From assembly GCF_027571385.1 (NCBI RefSeq), contig NZ_CP085636.1, positions 1,922,001-1,986,000 of the forward strand: a stretch of 64,000 nt of DNA, written 5' to 3'. A program made the position numbers and the translations under genes. The notes below the pieces were generated by a model. The model searched no databases. It worked only from the letters and a program-made list of their open reading frames with translations, and was not told where the DNA came from. The DNA is from Shewanella sp. MTB7. GTDB lineage: Bacteria > Pseudomonadota > Gammaproteobacteria > Enterobacterales > Shewanellaceae. Below are positions 1 through 10,190 of this stretch, one piece after another. The first letter of the stretch is position 1. Each line of letters opens with the position of its first letter.

Positions 1-2279
1 GTAAGTTAAATAATAAGCCGTCGGCGATTATCGCTATTTATCAATCTCCGGATGCTAATGCACTTGATGTTGGTGAAGCGGTTAAAGCTGAGATGGCTAA
101 TCTGGCTGAGAGGTTTCCACAAGATCTTGATTACGAGGTGTTATACGACACCACTGAGTTTGTTGAAACGTCAATTGATGAAGTTGTGCAAACCCTGTTT
201 ATCTCGGTCGCACTGGTGGTCTTTGTGGTGTTTATCTTCTTGCAGGATGTTCGTTCAACACTTATTCCTGCCATTGCGATCCCAGTCTCCTTGATTGGTA
301 CTTTTGCCTTCTTGCTCGCCTTCGGGATGAGCATAAATACCGTTTCGTTATTCGCACTGATCTTAGCGATTGGTATTGTGGTGGATGACGCGATTGTGGT
401 GGTCGAGAACGTTACGCGTCTAATGCAAGATGAGGGGCTTTCACCGAAAGATGCCACCATTAAAGCGATGAAAGAGGTGACCGGTCCCGTTATTGCGACC
501 ACCTTAGTCTTGCTGGCAGTGTTTGCGCCGACTGCGGTGATGCCTGGTATAACGGGCCAGATGTATGCTCAGTTCTCTGTCACTATCTGTATCTCAGTAC
601 TTATCTCATCAATCAATGCGTTGACCCTCAGTCCGGCGCTGTGTGCGTCGCTGTTACGACCACCGAAAAAGCACACTAAAGGTTTCCATGGAACCTTTAA
701 TAAATACTTTGAACGTGTGACAGGTAAATATATGTGGTTGGTTTCATCACTGACCCGTAAGCTTGGCTTAGTCTTAGTTGTTTATGCCTGTTTGATTGCG
801 GCTACGGGAGGGATTGCGAAAATCTTGCCATCGGGTTTTGTTCCTATGGAAGATAAGAAAGCCTTCATGGTTGATATTCAGCTTCCTGATGGCGCATCTT
901 TGAACCGTACAGAAGCGGTGATGAAGGAACTTGTTGAGCTGACGTTAGCTGAGCCGGGTGTTGAGAACGTTATTCATGCCAGTGGTTTTAGTATTCTGTC
1001 TGGTTCAGTGTCTTCTAATGGCGGCTTGATGATTGTTTCTCTCTCTTCATGGGATGAGCGAGACACGCCTGATATGGTCGAATCTGCCATTGTGGCTAAG
1101 TTGCAGGCTAAATATTTGGCGAATCCGTCGGTGAAGGCGATGGCGTTCTCACTGCCTCCTATTCCCGGTGTTGGTAGTGTGGGTGGCTTTGAGTTTGTAC
1201 TGCAAGATACGCAAGGACGGACACCTCAAGAACTTGCTTCTGTGATGCGCGCTTTGATTATGAAAGCCAATGAGCAGCCTGAGATCGCCATGGCATTTAG
1301 TAATTTTCGCGCCGATGTTCCACAGATGTATGTGGATGTCGACAGGGATAAAGCGAAGGCGCTTGGGATATCGCTTAATGAAATATTTACCACTATGCAG
1401 ACGATGTTAGGGTCTATGTATGTTAATGACTTCAATCGCTTCGGCAAAGTGTTTAGGGTTATTTTGCAAGCTGAAGGAGAGTTCCGTAATTCGGATCAAG
1501 ATATCTCTAAGTTCTATGTGCGCTCTAACACTGAGGAGATGGTGCCGTTAAGTACGTTAGTTAAGGTGACGCCTATTCTAGGTCCTGATGTGATGAACTC
1601 TTACAATATGTTCAACTCCACGACCATTAATGGGTTTCCGGCAGATGGCTTTAGCTCAGGAGACGCTATCACAGCGATGGAAAGAGCGGCAAATGAAACG
1701 CTTCCTAGTGGTTACACTTTTGAATGGACGGGGCAAACCTATCAGGAAATTAAGGCCGGCAACTTAGCGCCATTGATTTTTGGATTGGCACTCATATTTA
1801 CTTATCTATTCCTAGTGGCTCAGTATGAGAGTTGGACTATTCCATTTGCGGTTATTTTGGCTGTGCCTATTGCGGTATTAGGTGCATTTTTAAATATCTT
1901 GCTGGTGGGCTCAGATCTGAACCTTTATGCACAAATTGGTTTGGTGCTGCTGATTGGTCTTGCCTGTAAGAATGCTATTTTGATAGTAGAGTTTGCTAAA
2001 CAGCTAAGAGAAGAGGGTAAGAGTATTCTCGATGCGGGGGAGACGGCTGCAAGGTTACGTTTCCGCGCTGTATTAATGACAGCATTCTCTTTCTTGCTTG
2101 GGGTTCTGCCTCTGGTGCTTGCTAGTGGTGCAGGTGCGGGCAGTCGTCGCGCGCTAGGTTACTCCGTATTTGGCGGTATGTTAGCCGCGACGATAGTAGG
2201 GACTCTGTTAGTACCAGTGTTCTACGTTATGATGCAGACCATGAGAGAGAAGTTCAAAGGTGAGCCTAAAGGACAATAG
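1..2279 (+). CDS. RND multidrug efflux transporter, inner-membrane pump (5' truncated by window)
   Basis: This is the C-terminal three quarters of an AcrB-like (HAE1) resistance-nodulation-division pump, which exports drugs across the envelope using the proton gradient. The reading frame is open from the first bases of the window (codons from position 3 read [16 protein letters not shown]), so the start lies outside. Visible landmarks are the TM4 motif [14 protein letters not shown] with the paired proton-relay aspartates, the porter domain, and the TM10 motif [15 protein letters not shown] with the conserved lysine. The adaptor and any outer-membrane partner are not visible and could lie upstream. 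A strong terminator follows 65 bp after the stop. Family assignment is firm; the substrate is unknown. Confidence 0.93.
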   Translation, partial: KLNNKPSAIIAIYQSPDANALDVGEAVKAEMANLAERFPQDLDYEVLYDTTEFVETSIDEVVQTLFISVALVVFVVFIFLQDVRSTLIPAIAIPVSLIGTFAFLLAFGMSINTVSLFALILAIGIVVDDAIVVVENVTRLMQDEGLSPKDATIKAMKEVTGPVIATTLVLLAVFAPTAVMPGITGQMYAQFSVTICISVLISSINALTLSPALCASLLRPPKKHTKGFHGTFNKYFERVTGKYMWLVSSLTRKLGLVLVVYACLIAATGGIAKILPSGFVPMEDKKAFMVDIQLPDGASLNRTEAVMKELVELTLAEPGVENVIHASGFSILSGSVSSNGGLMIVSLSSWDERDTPDMVESAIVAKLQAKYLANPSVKAMAFSLPPIPGVGSVGGFEFVLQDTQGRTPQELASVMRALIMKANEQPEIAMAFSNFRADVPQMYVDVDRDKAKALGISLNEIFTTMQTMLGSMYVNDFNRFGKVFRVILQAEGEFRNSDQDISKFYVRSNTEEMVPLSTLVKVTPILGPDVMNSYNMFNSTTINGFPADGFSSGDAITAMERAANETLPSGYTFEWTGQTYQEIKAGNLAPLIFGLALIFTYLFLVAQYESWTIPFAVILAVPIAVLGAFLNILLVGSDLNLYAQIGLVLLIGLACKNAILIVEFAKQLREEGKSILDAGETAARLRFRAVLMTAFSFLLGVLPLVLASGAGAGSRRALGYSVFGGMLAATIVGTLLVPVFYVMMQTMREKFKGEPKGQ

Positions 2280-2343
2280 TGGCTGTTAAACTGATTTATT
2301 AGGGTTAGATTCAAGTAAGAAGATGCAAGTAAATCAGTGAAAG

Positions 2344-2369
2344 GGCTCGCTAAGTTGGCGAGCCTTTTT
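2344..2369 (+). terminator. Rho-independent terminator of the RND pump gene
   Basis: A 7-bp GC-rich stem (GGCTCGC / GCGAGCC) with a 7-nt loop is followed directly by a T-run. Confidence 0.85.
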
Positions 2370-2386
2370 ATTTCTCAGTCATAATG

Positions 2387-2651
2387 ATACCAATCGGTAT
2401 AAGAAAGTGATCTACTCAGAGTTTTTTTGGCAAACTAATTCAAGATGAATGGATGACAGAATGGTTACTCCCTTGTGAGGTCATTCAACGCAGAAATAGG
2501 CAGCCAAAAACACTCCTTACAGGCGAGTTTTAGCGCATCTGATGCTGTGTTAACGAGCTTAAACGTAGAGCAACTATGTTCCTCACTCGTTGCCTTGCCT
2601 CAAAAGCACTAAGATCTCGCTGAGCGATCACATCTTTATACCGATTGGTAT
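2387..2651. mobile_element. MITE-like element, copy 1 (265 bp)
   Basis: The element has perfect 16-bp terminal inverted repeats, ATACCAATCGGTATAA at 2387-2402 and its reverse complement at 2636-2651. Each terminus is itself nearly palindromic. It holds no plausible ORF. A second, closely similar copy with the same ends lies at 37781-38046. Size, ends and lack of coding capacity fit a non-autonomous miniature transposable element. No clear target duplication is visible, and the mobilising transposase is not in the window. Confidence 0.8.
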
Positions 2652-2750
2652 TAATCATGAAATTCGACCTTTCAGAAATGCTTGAATGTACGATAGTGCA
2701 GCATGTGAGAATTTAAATGACTAAATACCAATTAATACTCTCTGTTGATG

Positions 2751-2966
2751 TTTACAAATAAAGAAATCGTGATACTATACTCATCGCTCTGTTGTAAGAG
2801 TTATTAAAGATAAGAATTAAGTAAAAGTAGAACCCTCAGTCAGATCTTCGCAAGTTTGTCTCGGTAGTGTGTTTCCCTTAGCTTCATCGTAATACTTAAT
2901 AATTCAGCTTCTTAGCACATCGCATTTCAGCGATACTTTTTAATGAATTTATATAAGGGACACAAA
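2751..2966 (+). promoter_or_regulatory. Probable promoter and long cold-shock leader of the csp gene
   Basis: A TTTACA (2751-2756) and a TATACT (2776-2781) with 19-bp spacing make a plausible sigma-70 promoter. The implied transcript has a leader of about 180 nt before the csp start. Long structured 5' leaders are typical of cspA-type genes, where they act as RNA thermosensors. The promoter is inferred; the unusually long untranslated stretch is what the sequence shows. Confidence 0.45.
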
Positions 2967-3179
2967 ATGTCTAATTCAACTACTGGTACTGTAAAATGGT
3001 TTAACGAAGAGAAAGGTTTCGGATTTATTTCTCAAGAGAATGGCGGCGCTGACGTTTTCGTTCATTTCCGTGCTATCAACTCAGATGGTTTCAAGACTCT
3101 TGCTGAAGGTCAGAAAGTATCTTTTGAAGTTGAGCAAGGTCAAAAAGGCCTTCAAGCTGCAAACGTAGTACCTATGTAA
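2967..3179 (+). CDS. Cold-shock protein, CspA family
   Basis: A 70-residue single cold-shock-domain protein. RNP1 (KGFGFI) and RNP2 (VFVHF) are both present after the typical GTVKWFN opening. Proteins of this family bind single-stranded RNA or DNA and act as RNA chaperones in the cytoplasm. I chose the ATG at 2967 over the in-frame ATG at 2943 because AAGGGA sits just upstream at the right spacing and the family starts at [13 protein letters not shown]. The gene is monocistronic, with a long leader and a strong terminator 28 bp downstream. Which csp paralogue it is, and whether it is cold-induced, cannot be told from sequence. Confidence 0.95.
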   Translation: MSNSTTGTVKWFNEEKGFGFISQENGGADVFVHFRAINSDGFKTLAEGQKVSFEVEQGQKGLQAANVVPM

Positions 3180-3206
3180 TCTAGATTTTTCTAGACTATA
3201 AAAATT

Positions 3207-3234
3207 AAGACTACCTAAGGGTGGTCTTTTTTTT
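3207..3234 (+). terminator. Terminator of csp
   Basis: Hairpin AGACTACC-taag-GGTGGTCT followed by eight or more T residues. Confidence 0.88.
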
Positions 3235-3325
3235 GTCTGGAATATTTATGCCTAACCACCATAGATGATAAAGATTAGGGATTGCCTAAAGTTTATCAAT
3301 TATCACAGTGGTAGGCATTGGAATA

Positions 3326-3364
3326 TAAAAAAGCCGAAGACTATTAAATAGTCTTCGGCTTTTT
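3326..3364. terminator. Strong bidirectional terminator
   Basis: A long perfect stem (AAGCCGAAGACTAT paired with its complement) has an A-run on one side and a T-run on the other, so it can work on both strands. It lies between csp and the convergent alcohol dehydrogenase. The remaining 200 bp to 3564 show nothing else that I can identify. Confidence 0.88.
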
Positions 3365-3564
3365 AGCTTGCTAATTCTTTGCAGGGAAATAGCGAACTAA
3401 GGCAGCTTACAACAGATGTATCACGGTGTGCTAGTGATTTGTCTGTTCGTTTTGATTTTTACAGTGTAAATATTAGCTGTAATCTTACCGATTAAGTTTA
3501 AGTTGCTACTGAATTAGTCGTTGGTAATTTACCTTGTTTGTTTAAATGTAACGTAATTTTCAGA

Positions 3565-4713
3565 TTATAGTGCATTAGTAAAAATTTGGCAGATCTCTTC
3601 ATGTGTCGCTTGTTTAGGGTTGGTAAAACCACAAGCATCTTTAAGCGCATTTTCAGCCAGAGTTGGAATATCTTTAGCCTTCACGCCTAATTTGGTTAAA
3701 TTCTCAGGGATCTTTACTGCAACCGCCAGAGCTTTAATCGCTTCAATCGCAGCATTTGCACCTTGAGCATTGTCCATATCTGTAACATCAACGCCCATGG
3801 CTTTTGCTACATCTGTTAGGCGTTCTGCTGAGACCTGTGCATTGTATTGCTGAACGTGTGGCAACAATAATGCATTACATACCCCATGTGGTAAGTCATA
3901 AAAACCACCAAGTTGATGCGCCATAGCATGGACATACCCTAGACTTGCGTTATTAAATGCCATTCCTGCTAAAAATTGAGCATAGGCCATCTGCTCACGA
4001 GCATCGATATTCTGGCCATTATTAACAGCTTCAATTAAATGACCATGAATTAGCTCAATGGCCTTAATGGCACAGGCATCAGTAATCGGGTTGGCTGCAA
4101 TTGAAACATAAGCTTCTATTGCGTGAGTGAGTGCATCCATCCCCGTTGCTGCTGTTAAACCAGCAGGCTTTGCCAACATGAGCTCGGGATCATTGACCGA
4201 TAAAATTGGGGTTGTGTGTTTATCGACAATCGCCATCTTAATGTGACGACTTTCATCTGTAATAATACAAAAGCGGGTCATTTCACTTGCTGTGCCTGCA
4301 GTAGTATTAATAGCAACTAGCGGCAGTTGAGGTTTAGTTGAGACATCTAGCCCCTCATAGTCCTTGATGCTGCCGCCATTAGTGGCAACGAGTGCGATAC
4401 CTTTTGCACAGTCATGGGGAGAGCCGCCACCTAAGGAGACAACAAAGTCACAACCATTGGCATTAAGTAGTGCTAATCCAGCTTCAACATTGCCCATGGT
4501 TGGGTTGGGTTGAACGCCGTCGAATACTGTTGAGATAATCCCTGCCGCACCGAGTTTTTCGGTGACTTGTCCAACGAGTCCAATTTCAACCAAAGGTTTG
4601 TCGGTCACGATTAATGCATGTCGAAATCCTAGTGTTTTAATATCTCCAATAGCTTCATCAACCGCATTTTGACCTAAGACGTTTACTGATGGGATAAAAA
4701 ATTTAGCAGCCAT
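3565..4713 (-). CDS. Iron-containing alcohol dehydrogenase (YiaY/EutG type)
   Basis: A 382-residue group III alcohol dehydrogenase, the usual length for the family. It would interconvert primary alcohols and aldehydes with NAD(H) in the cytoplasm. The glycine-rich nucleotide-binding stretch [16 protein letters not shown] and the metal-ligand segments ([26 protein letters not shown]) carry the expected aspartate and three histidines. The start is preceded by AAAGGTGG. The gene is alone, with about 290 bp of leader and no operon partner. The substrate is unresolved among ethanol, butanol, 1,2-diols and similar compounds; the name yiaY would be a guess. Confidence 0.92.
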   Translation of the reverse strand: MAAKFFIPSVNVLGQNAVDEAIGDIKTLGFRHALIVTDKPLVEIGLVGQVTEKLGAAGIISTVFDGVQPNPTMGNVEAGLALLNANGCDFVVSLGGGSPHDCAKGIALVATNGGSIKDYEGLDVSTKPQLPLVAINTTAGTASEMTRFCIITDESRHIKMAIVDKHTTPILSVNDPELMLAKPAGLTAATGMDALTHAIEAYVSIAANPITDACAIKAIELIHGHLIEAVNNGQNIDAREQMAYAQFLAGMAFNNASLGYVHAMAHQLGGFYDLPHGVCNALLLPHVQQYNAQVSAERLTDVAKAMGVDVTDMDNAQGANAAIEAIKALAVAVKIPENLTKLGVKAKDIPTLAENALKDACGFTNPKQATHEEICQIFTNAL

Positions 4714-5001
4714 AAATCCACCTTTTATATTTGAATATTTAAAATTGTAATAATTTATGGTAACTAAAGTACCAATCTTGGTTTACTAAAGGTGTGATCT
4801 ACTTCTGAAAAATAACGGGAAACGTTTAGGGATTATCTTAAAATCAGATCCGGACTACTAAATTGGTTTTTTTATGACAACAAAACGGAATTTACACACT
4901 ACTTTTAGAATGTGTATTAGGTTTATTGGTGAGATCATTGATAGTGAATGTGGAGGGCCTAGTCGTTAATCCGTTGTTGACTAGGCAATGTATAGATGAA
5001 C

Positions 5002-5481
5002 TTAGTGGACGGTTTGATGACTGAATCTTAAGTGCTTTGAGTCTTTTATCAGGCGGATAAAGTCATCTCTGTTGATACGTAACAAGCTGTGGTGATCGCC
5101 TGCTTCTAGGTAAAGCTCTTTAGATTGAATCAGTAAGTCATCATAAACGGCTTCCATATTATAGGCGTTACCAAAAGGGGGAATCGCTCCTTTTTCACAA
5201 TCTTCGAACATCTGATAGACGGTCTGCTCGTTCATAAGGTGTAGTTCTCGATTTAGTTTCTCTCCTAGCGATCCTAAGCTGATCTTATGATTGGCCAATA
5301 ACACCGCCATCACTTTTCGTCCTTCGTGATCTTCTAAAATCACAGCTTTAGCTATTTGAGCAGGAGAAATCTTTGCCGCGATTGCCGAGCCAATTGAGCT
5401 GAAGCTATGAGAGTGAGAGATGAGATCAAAGTTCACCTCGTTATGGTTTAAGTATTCGTTTAAACGTACAGAAATAGTCAT
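5002..5481 (-). CDS. YbaK/ProX-type aminoacyl-tRNA deacylase
   Basis: A 159-residue protein of the YbaK/prolyl-tRNA-synthetase-associated editing family, which hydrolyses mischarged tRNAs in trans. Typical features are SSIGSAIAAKISPAQIAKAVIL with the conserved active-site lysine, and the central GAIPPFGNAYNM loop. The length fits a stand-alone editing domain. It is monocistronic and convergent to nothing close. The specificity (Cys-tRNAPro, Ala-tRNAPro or another) cannot be assigned from sequence alone. Confidence 0.85.
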   Translation of the reverse strand: MTISVRLNEYLNHNEVNFDLISHSHSFSSIGSAIAAKISPAQIAKAVILEDHEGRKVMAVLLANHKISLGSLGEKLNRELHLMNEQTVYQMFEDCEKGAIPPFGNAYNMEAVYDDLLIQSKELYLEAGDHHSLLRINRDDFIRLIKDSKHLRFSHQTVH

Positions 5482-5756
5482 GGTTTAACCTCATAAAGAC
5501 AGTATGACCTAACAATTATAGTCGCTTTTGCATCAATTCGATCTCGTTACGGCTATTTTTACAAGTGTATATTGGCTATTGTATTCAAAATGGTGTAAAA
5601 CTGTTGGTGCCGTGTAACAAAATATCAACAAATTCAATGGGGAACATTTGACACTCCCAAAGCTGCAATGGAATGCCGCGAGTTATTGGGGGAAGTCATT
5701 AGGCGGTCGCAACCTAATGACAGGTGTCCTGAATTTGTAAAAAGGAAAATATCACT

Positions 5757-8700
5757 ATGATAAGAACAATTAAAAAATTCTCTTTACCCCGATTGACTCG
5801 AAATAGGACTGCGCTTGCCAGTGCTATTTTACTTTCCATGCATGTTGGTGCAGTTCAGTCTGCTGAGATGTGCGGTGAGAAAACCTTACCTCGTCAAGGT
5901 TTAGTTCCTGCCAACCAAACCCACTGCATTACAGATTACGGTCACTATTTCTATGTCAACGTACCTTATGAAAACAGTGATGTAACTATCTCCACCTCAG
6001 GTGGTAGCTTCTCAGGTACAGATGCTGACATCACTTTATATGATGGTAGTGATTGGAGTGGTAACCAAGAACTTGTGAGTGCAACTGCAGGGACCAATGA
6101 TGAGAGCCTCTCTTTTGTTTCTCGTGCAGGCGATCGTTACTTTAAAATCAATGGCAACATAGCGCAAACCAGTTTATTAGTGACGGTTTCAGGTGGTGAT
6201 ATTCCACCGCCAATGGGTGATTACATTGTTTTTGATACTCATATTCAAGTTGAGCTACCTGCATCTGCAATCTCATCTAAATCTCAATATGGGACGGCTA
6301 TTGCGACTATTTTAGCGGCAACCTACAGTGACTTTGAAGGGATTGCTAGTGCAGAAAACGATCCTATCTCTGATGTGACCGATGCAGTGCATTATCTGGC
6401 CAGTGTTGATGATCTCAGTGATCCCGATCTGAACCAACTACTTTACTTTCTTGGATCTTACAAGTATTACGCGCCAGCAATGACAGAGGCTGAAGCATTA
6501 AAGTTAAATCATGCACTGCAAGCCGTGGCTAAGATGTCTGATTTTCTCAGTCCTGCAGGTGGGGTGATTCAGGAAGGGTTTGCTAGGGCTTTAAACAATT
6601 TCGAGCGTAATGCTGGTAGCGTTTACTATCAAGACCTATTACCGCACCTACTGGCCACTATTCAATATCACTCGCTTCAGAGTAACCCATTCGCGGCTAG
6701 TAACGCAGGCGACGCCATTATGGCTTTGATGGGCGCTATAGGTTCAGGGGCTTATTATGGTGATGCAACGACTAAAGCGGCTTTTAACAAGCGCATGTTA
6801 GACGTGCTCTCTGTAATGCGCTCATTTACTTTCTTAGGTGAAACCTCTCTAGATATGCGTTGGTCTGCTGAGGCGGATAAAAAGTGGGTTTTACCTCATA
6901 GCTTTATTGCGTTAGGCAAAATATCCAGTATCGCAACGGATGAGGCTAAAGCTCGATTTGATAGCACTGTCTTGGAAGTTCATGGCAAAGTCATTGCAGA
7001 TATTTCAGTGGAAACCACAGAAACTATCGTGACTAAGAACTACCTTGAATCGGCTGGACGTCAGTGTGAAGCCAGCGATCCCCTATTTGGCTCTTGTGTG
7101 GTACCACCAAAAGAGGAGGATATCTTAACGGTAAACCATCAATGTACCGATAAGATCATCATTCGTGCTCAAGCGAGCATCAGCCAAGCCACGTTAGCGC
7201 AGTCTTGTGCCGACATGGCATTGCAAGAGTCAGAGTTTCATGCCTTTTTCAACACTGGCGGCGTGCCGGTGAGTGGCGATCAAAATGATACGATTGAAGT
7301 CGTGGCATTTGCTTCACCTGAAGATTATGAAAAGTATGCGCCCGAGTTTTTTGGGATCAGCACCGATAACGGTGGAATGTATCTTGAGGGGACGCCAGAA
7401 AATGTTGGCAATCAGGCCCGATTCATTGCCATGCAGTGTCCGGACACTTGGGTAGGGAGTTCGTGTCAGTATCAAGATCAAATCTATAACCTAAGGCATG
7501 AATTTGTTCATTACTTAGATGGTCGCTATATCAAGAAAGGCTCATTTGGTTCATTTGATTACAATGTTTCTTGGGCTGAAGGCATGGCTGAGTTTATGGC
7601 TAATGGCACTGAGCATCCTCGTACGGTCAAATCCGTTAAAGGTAAAACAATTCCGCCACTGTATAACTTGATATTTATGGCCTATGGCTTTGATGAGCTG
7701 TATCCATGGAGTTATTACGCCATGAGATACCTGTCAGAGGAGCATCCAACTGAAGTTGAAAGTATTACAACGGCGCTACAATCCGGTGATAATGCTGCCT
7801 ATATCGAGGTACTTAAAGGTGTGGCTGCTCGAACTGAAGCTGGCTTTGAAGCCTTTGTTTTAGTGCAGTCAGAAGCCATTGCACCGCCTTTTGCAGTGAT
7901 CCCTGCAGCAAATACCATAGGTTCTTGTGCCTTAACTCAACAGTATGCTCGTCATATTGATGCTGCGAAGACCGAGTATACGGTGACCAATACCACGGAT
8001 ACTCCCGTATCGTTGTTCTGGGTTGATAGTAATAAAGGGACGACGAATTTTGCGAAGAATTATAAGACGCTCAATTTAGGTGATACTTATGCTGCTACCA
8101 CATGGAGTGAAGGCGACCGCTTAATGCTGAGTGACAGTAATATGAATTGTTTAGGTGTGGCAGTGATGCAGCCTGTGGCGAATGATTTTACTATTGATAC
8201 AGCGTTAGTTAAAGATGTCGTGCCGGAAGTGATCCCTGAACAAGATACGCTCGGCAGCTGTGAATTGGTTAAGCCACATCTGATTAAAGGTGAGTCCCAT
8301 CAGTTTACCATCACTAACACCACTGATTATCCGGTTCGTTTGTTCAGAATCGACAACCTGACCGGCAAACCTCAATATGCCAGTGCTGCCACTGGTTTTG
8401 ATTTTGGTTATGGAACACTTAATCAAGGGGAGAGTTATACCTCCGACATTTGGTATGGCGATCGCCGCTTTATGTTAGCTGATGCGCGTCTTAACTGTTT
8501 AAGCGTAGGCGTACTCAATAATGCAACGGCGAACTTCACCATCGATGCCAACATCATAGCGAATGCGGCAGAACCTGAGGTCATCCCTGAGGCAAATACC
8601 ATTGGCAGCTGTGATTTAATGCAGAAACACCTGACGGGGCCATTTGAGGCGGACTTTTCATTCACCAATAACAGCAATACGCCTGTTCGAGTTTATCGTG

Positions 8701-9968
8701 TCGATAATGAAACCGGTGAGTTGAGTGATAGCTTTGGCTTTACCACTTTAGTCAATGGCGAAACCTATGACAGTGCAACGACCTGGAAGTGGTTTGGTAA
8801 CCGCCGTGCAGCAATCACCAATACCAGTGGTCAATGTTTAGGTGTGGCGGTGATGACACAGGAGGGAGTCGTTAATGAGTACCAAATAACCAATGAGCTT
8901 GTTGATGGCGGAACCAATCCTATTGTCGATACCGATGGTGATGGGGTTATTGATAGTGAGGATGCATTCCCGAATGATCCGACTGAGACCCTTGATACAG
9001 ACGGTGACGGTGTAGGTAATAATGCCGATGCTTTCCCTAATGATGTAACAGAAACCCTTGATACAGACGGTGACGGCGTAGGTAATAATGCCGATGCTTT
9101 CCCTAATGATGCAACTGAAACCCTTGATACAGACGGTGACGGCGTAGGTAATAATGCTGATGCTTTCCCTAATGATGCAACAGAGACTGTTGATACAGAT
9201 GGTGATGGCATAGGCGATAATTCTGATGCTTACCCTACGGATCCTAATAATGGTGTGGTACCACATTGCGGCGCAGCAACCATAAGTTCAGGTAAGTTAA
9301 CTCTTGAGAAAGAGGAGTGTATTACTGGTGGCAAAGGCAGTTATTACGTTTGGGTCGAAGCTGATAATACCGACATCTATATCACGACAGCAGGTGGTGA
9401 TGGAGATGCAAATATCTACTTTAATGCCGATACTTGGGCATCTTCGACAAATGCTCAGGCAAAATCCGAGTTAAGTGATAATAGTGAGAAGCTACATCTG
9501 GTGGCGAATCGTGGCTGGCGTTATATCAGTATCGATACCGCAACTAGCTACTCAGGTGTGACAGTGAAGGTGAGTTTAACGGATCTAGGAACGACACCCG
9601 TTGTGCCTCCAATTGATCCAGAGTTACCGAGTACACTTGCTGATATGTGCGCGACTCAGTCAGCACAAGATTACGGAAGCATAGCTAACGCGGCCCCAAT
9701 TTGTGTTAAAAATGGCCGTTCATCTTTCTACATCAATGTGCCCGTCGGAACTGAAAGCTTGACTGCTGAAACTGGCCACGGTATGGGAGAGCTTGAGTTG
9801 TATACCGGAGAAAGTTGGCCAGATGCCAACCAAAATACTGGCAAGTCGGTGAACCCAGGTACGATAGAGAAGGTGGTTGTTCAACAACCAACTTCGGGTT
9901 GGTATTATATCTCAGTTCAAAGTATGCCAAGCAGTGAAGATGTGACCTTGAAGGTGACGCTCAATTAG
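5757..9968 (+). CDS. Secreted collagenase-like metalloprotease, peptidase family M9
   Basis: A very large (1403-residue) exported zinc protease. In order it has a signal peptide (about 1-35, ending AVQSAE), an N-terminal PPC-like beta domain (about 39-150), an M9 N-terminal region, and the catalytic domain with HEFVH at 581-585 followed by the glutamate in WAEGMAEF about 25 residues later. These match the family's HExxH...E zinc site. Then come three 100-110-residue repeats (from about 715, 825 and 942) that resemble VHL-beta domains, a run of DTDGDG calcium-binding thrombospondin-3-like repeats (about 1057-1165), and two C-terminal PPC-like domains. The likely role is breakdown of extracellular protein, possibly collagen. 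An RBS (AAAAGGAAAA) precedes the start and a terminator follows. The repeat insert is an unusual arrangement for M9. Confidence 0.92.
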   Translation: MIRTIKKFSLPRLTRNRTALASAILLSMHVGAVQSAEMCGEKTLPRQGLVPANQTHCITDYGHYFYVNVPYENSDVTISTSGGSFSGTDADITLYDGSDWSGNQELVSATAGTNDESLSFVSRAGDRYFKINGNIAQTSLLVTVSGGDIPPPMGDYIVFDTHIQVELPASAISSKSQYGTAIATILAATYSDFEGIASAENDPISDVTDAVHYLASVDDLSDPDLNQLLYFLGSYKYYAPAMTEAEALKLNHALQAVAKMSDFLSPAGGVIQEGFARALNNFERNAGSVYYQDLLPHLLATIQYHSLQSNPFAASNAGDAIMALMGAIGSGAYYGDATTKAAFNKRMLDVLSVMRSFTFLGETSLDMRWSAEADKKWVLPHSFIALGKISSIATDEAKARFDSTVLEVHGKVIADISVETTETIVTKNYLESAGRQCEASDPLFGSCVVPPKEEDILTVNHQCTDKIIIRAQASISQATLAQSCADMALQESEFHAFFNTGGVPVSGDQNDTIEVVAFASPEDYEKYAPEFFGISTDNGGMYLEGTPENVGNQARFIAMQCPDTWVGSSCQYQDQIYNLRHEFVHYLDGRYIKKGSFGSFDYNVSWAEGMAEFMANGTEHPRTVKSVKGKTIPPLYNLIFMAYGFDELYPWSYYAMRYLSEEHPTEVESITTALQSGDNAAYIEVLKGVAARTEAGFEAFVLVQSEAIAPPFAVIPAANTIGSCALTQQYARHIDAAKTEYTVTNTTDTPVSLFWVDSNKGTTNFAKNYKTLNLGDTYAATTWSEGDRLMLSDSNMNCLGVAVMQPVANDFTIDTALVKDVVPEVIPEQDTLGSCELVKPHLIKGESHQFTITNTTDYPVRLFRIDNLTGKPQYASAATGFDFGYGTLNQGESYTSDIWYGDRRFMLADARLNCLSVGVLNNATANFTIDANIIANAAEPEVIPEANTIGSCDLMQKHLTGPFEADFSFTNNSNTPVRVYRVDNETGELSDSFGFTTLVNGETYDSATTWKWFGNRRAAITNTSGQCLGVAVMTQEGVVNEYQITNELVDGGTNPIVDTDGDGVIDSEDAFPNDPTETLDTDGDGVGNNADAFPNDVTETLDTDGDGVGNNADAFPNDATETLDTDGDGVGNNADAFPNDATETVDTDGDGIGDNSDAYPTDPNNGVVPHCGAATISSGKLTLEKEECITGGKGSYYVWVEADNTDIYITTAGGDGDANIYFNADTWASSTNAQAKSELSDNSEKLHLVANRGWRYISIDTATSYSGVTVKVSLTDLGTTPVVPPIDPELPSTLADMCATQSAQDYGSIANAAPICVKNGRSSFYINVPVGTESLTAETGHGMGELELYTGESWPDANQNTGKSVNPGTIEKVVVQQPTSGWYYISVQSMPSSEDVTLKVTLN
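8991..9254 (+). repeat. 66-bp coding tandem repeat (calcium-binding module)
   Basis: Copies begin at 8991, 9057, 9123 and 9189. The first three are almost identical at the DNA level and the last is diverged. Each encodes a 22-residue unit of the form TLDTDGDGVGNNADAFPND plus three residues, a TSP type-3-like Ca2+ ladder. The near identity suggests recent expansion and a likely site of copy-number variation. Confidence 0.9.
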
Positions 9969-10032
9969 CTTGTAGTATAACTCGATACTTGAGTGCGCTT
10001 TCACTAGAGACTATTTAGCAAGCGTTAAGAGC

Positions 10033-10064
10033 AAAAAAGTGAACTATTTCAGTTCACTTTTTTT
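10033..10064. terminator. Bidirectional terminator after the collagenase gene
   Basis: AAAAAAGTGAACT-atttc-AGTTCACTTTTTTT: a perfect stem with A and T tails. Confidence 0.9.
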
Positions 10065-10190
10065 ATGTTTGTAATCAAAAAAAAGACTTAACTGGGCCAG
10101 TGCATTTAGCTATTTCGGCGCTGATTTAAAGTACATACTCGCTAAATTAGGTATAGGATGGGTTAACACTTATTTCGCGAGTAAAAATCT

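Noticed and set aside
8831..9266. Two long minus-strand ORFs opposite the collagenase repeats
   Set aside because: They are shadows of the 66-bp calcium-binding repeats, with repetitive low-complexity translations and no RBS.
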